From positions 1,612,001 through 1,676,000 of the forward strand of contig NZ_JADBEC010000001.1 in NCBI RefSeq assembly GCF_014873945.1: 64,000 nt of DNA. Reading direction: 5' to 3'. The position numbers and the translations under genes were made by a program. Shown piece after piece: positions 61,243-64,000 of the stretch; position 1 is the stretch's first letter, and each line of letters opens with the position of its first letter. The notes under the pieces are model-generated. The model was given only the letters and a program-made list of their open reading frames with translations, was not told where the DNA came from and made no database searches. Origin of the DNA: Rhizobium viscosum. GTDB taxonomy: Bacteria > Pseudomonadota > Alphaproteobacteria > Rhizobiales > Rhizobiaceae.

Positions 61243-62207
61243 CATCGCATTTGAAGAAGGTCGAGCTGCACTGCCATCTGGAGGGTGCCGCTCCCCCTGC
61301 TCTGACCGAGGCTCAGGCGCGCAAATACAACATCGACATCAGCGCCCATCTGCAGGGCAGCACCTATGTCTGGCACGATTTTGCAAGCTTTCTCGAATGT
61401 TACGACAAGGTTTCCGAGGTCTACAAGACCGAGGAAGACTATGCACTGCTGACGGAAACCTATCTGGAAGAACTTGCCGGCATCGGTACGATCTACAGCG
61501 AGCTCATCGTTTCGCCCGATCACGGCAAGCGCATCGGCCTTGGTGCAGACGCCTATATGTCCGGTGTTTGCGAAGGCATCCGCCGGGCGAAGGCAAAAAG
61601 CGGCATCGAGGCGCGGCTGATCGTGACCGGGGAACGGCATTTCGGTCCGGAAAGCGTGATCGGCGCTGCGGAATATGCGGCGAAGGCCAATAATCCACTG
61701 ATCACGGGCTTCAATCTCGCCGGCGAGGAGCGGATGGGCCGCGTTGCCGACTATGCGCGTGCCTTCGACATCGCCCGCGATGCAGGGCTCGGCCTGACCA
61801 TCCATGCCGGTGAAGTTTGCGGCGCCTTCAGCGTTTCGGACGCACTGGACGAGGTGCGCCCCTCGCGGATCGGCCACGGTGTGCGGGCAATCGAGGATGC
61901 CGACCTCGTCAAGCGGCTCGCAGACCTCGGCACGGTGCTGGAGGTCTGCCCCGGCTCGAATATCGCGCTCAAGGTTTTCCCGGATTTCGTCTCGCACCCG
62001 CTGCGTCAACTGCGGGATGCCGGCGTGAATGTGACGATCAGCTCCGATGATCCACCCTTCTTCCACACATCGCTGAAGCGGGAATACGAGCTTGCCTCGG
62101 AAACCTTCGGCTTCAGCGATGCCGAAATCAATGCAATGACGCGAACGGCAATCGAAGCTGCTTTCGTCGATGAAGGGACCCGCAGAGCGTTGCTTGCCCG
62201 CCTTTAA
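61239..62207 (+). CDS. add: Adenosine deaminase
   Basis: The 322-residue metalloenzyme has the zinc ligands in ELHCHLEGA, the HAGE motif (TIHAGEVCG) and SSDDPPFF, with [10 protein letters not shown] near the catalytic His. It deaminates adenosine and deoxyadenosine to inosine. The GTG start overlaps the deoB stop by four bases. Bacterial adenine deaminases of the same fold are similar, but the salvage operon context supports adenosine. Confidence 0.93.
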   Translation: MTSHLKKVELHCHLEGAAPPALTEAQARKYNIDISAHLQGSTYVWHDFASFLECYDKVSEVYKTEEDYALLTETYLEELAGIGTIYSELIVSPDHGKRIGLGADAYMSGVCEGIRRAKAKSGIEARLIVTGERHFGPESVIGAAEYAAKANNPLITGFNLAGEERMGRVADYARAFDIARDAGLGLTIHAGEVCGAFSVSDALDEVRPSRIGHGVRAIEDADLVKRLADLGTVLEVCPGSNIALKVFPDFVSHPLRQLRDAGVNVTISSDDPPFFHTSLKREYELASETFGFSDAEINAMTRTAIEAAFVDEGTRRALLARL

Positions 62208-62317
62208 AGGCGCGTGAGATTGTTAATGGTCCAGGCAAATTCGCCTCCGCTCTTGAAGTGAAGGCGGTTTCCATGAAAGAAACAGCCGATAAGAACAAAG
62301 AATTGGAAGGTTTCCCT

Positions 62318-62947
62318 ATGGACGGCGTCACAGTCATCGATCACCCGCTCGTGCAGCACAAACTCACCATCATGCGGCGCAAGGAAACCTCGACAGGCAG
62401 CTTCCGCCGGCTGTTGCGCGAAATCTCGACACTGCTTTGTTATGAAGTGACGCGCGATCTGGAACTGACCATGGAGACGATCGAAACGCCGATCCAGGAA
62501 ATGCAGTCGCCGATCCTCGAAGGCAAGAAGCTGGTCTTTGCCTCCATCCTGCGCGCCGGCAACGGGCTGCTGGAAGGCATGCTCGATCTGGTACCGTCGG
62601 CCCGCGTCTCGCATATCGGCGTTTATCGCGACCATGAAACGCTGCAGCCGGTCGAATATTACTTCAAGGCGCCTGAGGATGTCGCCGAGCGCCTGATCAT
62701 CGTCGTCGATCCGATGCTTGCGACCGGCAATTCCTCGATTGCCGCCATCGACAAGCTGAAGGAGCGCGGAGCGCACAATATTCGCTTCCTCTGCCTGCTG
62801 GCCGCTCCTGAAGGTATCAAGAACTTCCGTGCCGCGCATCCGGACGTTCCGGTCTTCACCGCGGCAATCGACAGTCATCTGAACGAGAAGGGCTATATCG
62901 TGCCCGGTCTCGGCGATGCCGGCGACCGGATGTACGGTACCAAATAA
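62318..62947 (+). CDS. upp: Uracil phosphoribosyltransferase
   Basis: The 209-residue enzyme makes UMP from uracil and PRPP. The PRPP loop is [12 protein letters not shown], and the C-terminal uracil-binding region reads [22 protein letters not shown] precedes the ATG at 62318; the frame is open to 62258. It ends at a strong terminator. Confidence 0.97.
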   Translation: MDGVTVIDHPLVQHKLTIMRRKETSTGSFRRLLREISTLLCYEVTRDLELTMETIETPIQEMQSPILEGKKLVFASILRAGNGLLEGMLDLVPSARVSHIGVYRDHETLQPVEYYFKAPEDVAERLIIVVDPMLATGNSSIAAIDKLKERGAHNIRFLCLLAAPEGIKNFRAAHPDVPVFTAAIDSHLNEKGYIVPGLGDAGDRMYGTK

Positions 62948-62980
62948 TTTCAGCTTCCTTTACCAATTCGAAAGCACTTC

Positions 62981-63012
62981 AAGGCCCGGGTACTTCGTTC
63001 CGGGCCTTTTTA
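62981..63012 (+). terminator. Rho-independent terminator of the deoB-add-upp unit
   Basis: AAGGCCCGG and CCGGGCCTTTTT form a stem with a ten-base loop and a T run, 34 bases after the upp stop. Confidence 0.9.
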
Positions 63013-63108
63013 TGTCGCCGTTAGCGACTTTTCAGCACTTATGGCTTAGCTGCCTGAAGCGTGAGGTCCCGCATGAGGCGGGGTTTATACAGGAAGGATT
63101 TCTGTTTC

Positions 63109-63639
63109 ATGCTCATGCGTACCGTCATATTTGCCAGCATCGCGGCGGCGCTGGCGACACAGGTGCCTTCTCTGCTCACCCGCATGACGCAGCCCGGCAA
63201 TACGATTTCCGCAAATTTCGTCTCGACCGAGGATAGCGCGCCCGATGCGCCTGCTACGATCGCCAATGGGGGCATGATCCGCCTGCAGGCGGATGCCCAG
63301 GGCCACTATACCGGCAATTTCAGGATCAACGGCAAGCCCGTACAGGGGCTGATCGATACCGGCGCCACCTATGTCGCACTCAACGAAAGCCTCGCCCGCA
63401 GGCTCGGCTTTTCCGGCAACCAGCTCGATTTCCGCTATGCCGTGAATACGGCGAACGGCCAGACCAAGGCGGCGCATGTGATGCTCGACCGCGTGGAAAT
63501 CGGCGGCATTCGCGTTCGCAGCGTCGAAGCCTTCGTGCTGAAAGACGAGGCGTTGAGCGGCACGCTTGTCGGTATGAGCTTCCTGCAGAAGCTTGCCTCC
63601 TACTCAGTGGCCGACGGCTCACTCAGCCTCAAGCAGTAA
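63109..63639 (+). CDS. Retropepsin-like aspartic protease (clan AA), membrane-anchored
   Basis: The 176-residue protein has an N-terminal hydrophobic anchor (about 3-20) and a single pepsin-like lobe with the active site LIDTGATYVAL, RLGF and a closing LVGMSFLQKLASYSV motif. It matches the TIGR02281-type clan AA family and would work as a dimer in the periplasm. AGGAAGG lies eleven bases before the ATG at 63109. Its target is unknown. Confidence 0.87.
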   Translation: MLMRTVIFASIAAALATQVPSLLTRMTQPGNTISANFVSTEDSAPDAPATIANGGMIRLQADAQGHYTGNFRINGKPVQGLIDTGATYVALNESLARRLGFSGNQLDFRYAVNTANGQTKAAHVMLDRVEIGGIRVRSVEAFVLKDEALSGTLVGMSFLQKLASYSVADGSLSLKQ

Positions 63640-63645
63640 GTTCCA

Positions 63646-64000
63646 TCAGATACGGCCGGCGATAACCGGGGGAAGCTCCGGCTTCTCGTCGGCAATACGA
63701 TAGTTTGCGGCAAGGGCGACGACGGCCCTTTCGGCAGAAGCCTCGTCCGAGGCGTGAACGAGAGCGATCGGATCGCCTTCATGCACATGCGTTCCAAGCG
63801 GCAGCAGGCCGGTGAAGCCGACGCTGTGGTCGATCCTGTCGGCCGGGTGGCGGCGTCCGCCGCCGAGGTCGATGACGCTGACGCCGACATCACGGGCATC
63901 GCAGGCGGCGAGCCAGCCAGAACGGGATGCCGGAACGGGACGCTCGACCGGCGCCCGGCGCAGATAGGCATCCGGCCGCTCCAGAAGATCGGCCGGGCCG
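63646..64000 (-). CDS. deoA: Thymidine phosphorylase (partial, C-terminal part)
   Basis: The visible 117 codons run off the window edge, so the start and about three quarters of the protein are missing. They include ADLLERPDAYL, SVIDLGGGRRHPADRIDHSVGF and the end motif HVHEGDPIALVHA, typical of the C-terminal domain of pyrimidine-nucleoside phosphorylase. The enzyme splits thymidine into thymine and deoxyribose 1-phosphate, which deoB then uses. It is convergent with the protease gene, six bases apart. Confidence 0.9.
   Translation of the reverse strand, partial: GPADLLERPDAYLRRAPVERPVPASRSGWLAACDARDVGVSVIDLGGGRRHPADRIDHSVGFTGLLPLGTHVHEGDPIALVHASDEASAERAVVALAANYRIADEKPELPPVIAGRI

Noticed and set aside
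1-64000. CRISPR arrays, transposases, prophage genes
   Set aside because: No regularly spaced repeats, transposase-like frames or phage structural genes were seen.

Overview
This window looks like a chromosomal segment of a Rhizobiaceae alphaproteobacterium, most likely Rhizobium sensu stricto. The signs are an Irr-type iron control element in front of a membrane-bound ferritin (MbfA), paired-palindrome intergenic elements of the RIME type, BA14K and BTLCP-type small exported proteins, a Tad/Flp pilus cluster in the order known from Agrobacterium ctpA-I, and high-GC coding with frequent GTG/TTG starts. The genus is inferred from gene content only; no search was run.

Layout. 1-13.5 kb is core: rplT, rpmI and infC (rare ATT start), a thioesterase-like hydrolase, a BTLCP protease, mbfA divergent from a group III truncated haemoglobin, an EamA exporter, recX with an acetylpolyamine-amidohydrolase-like deacetylase, a HAD phosphatase, GNAT and XRE-cupin genes, tenA, lepA and a GH25 lipoprotein. 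13.5-15.2 kb holds a SelW-type CxxC protein, a BA14K protein, tRNA-Leu(CAG) with its promoter, and an epimerase remnant.

15.4-32.2 kb is a cell-surface polysaccharide region. One mostly minus-strand block makes nucleotide sugars: gmd, an fcl/colC-type epimerase-reductase, a ColD-type dehydratase (histidine in place of the PLP lysine), two more SDR enzymes, a Gfo/Idh oxidoreductase, a TylC3-type C-methyltransferase, and four glycosyltransferases or glycosyltransferase-like proteins. Together these suggest a 3,6-dideoxy sugar such as colitose and perhaps a C-branched sugar. Next come a Wzz-like chain-length protein and a plus-strand operon of a GH5 glycanase, a Wzy/ligase-like membrane protein and an ExoZ-like acyltransferase.

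32.4-47.1 kb is metabolic: purU, a three-part kinase / beta-domain / class III aminotransferase fusion, a conserved small protein behind a long leader, a P1 aminopeptidase, LysR, an ABC peptide-type transporter with no ATPase gene plus an amidase, NlpC/P60 with MarR, and an M17 aminopeptidase.

47.2-59.8 kb is the Flp pilus locus. On the minus strand lie pilA, cpaA, cpaB, cpaC, cpaD, cpaE, cpaF, tadB and tadC. On the plus strand are a tadD-like TPR lipoprotein, a stand-alone secretin N-domain protein and two TadE-like pseudopilins. 60-64 kb is nucleoside salvage: deoB, add, upp, a retropepsin-like protease and the 3' part of deoA, cut by the window edge.

The most unusual items are the ColD plus C-methyltransferase sugar cluster beside a tRNA, the 975-residue fusion enzyme, the ATPase-less ABC operon, and the free-standing secretin domain in the pilus locus.
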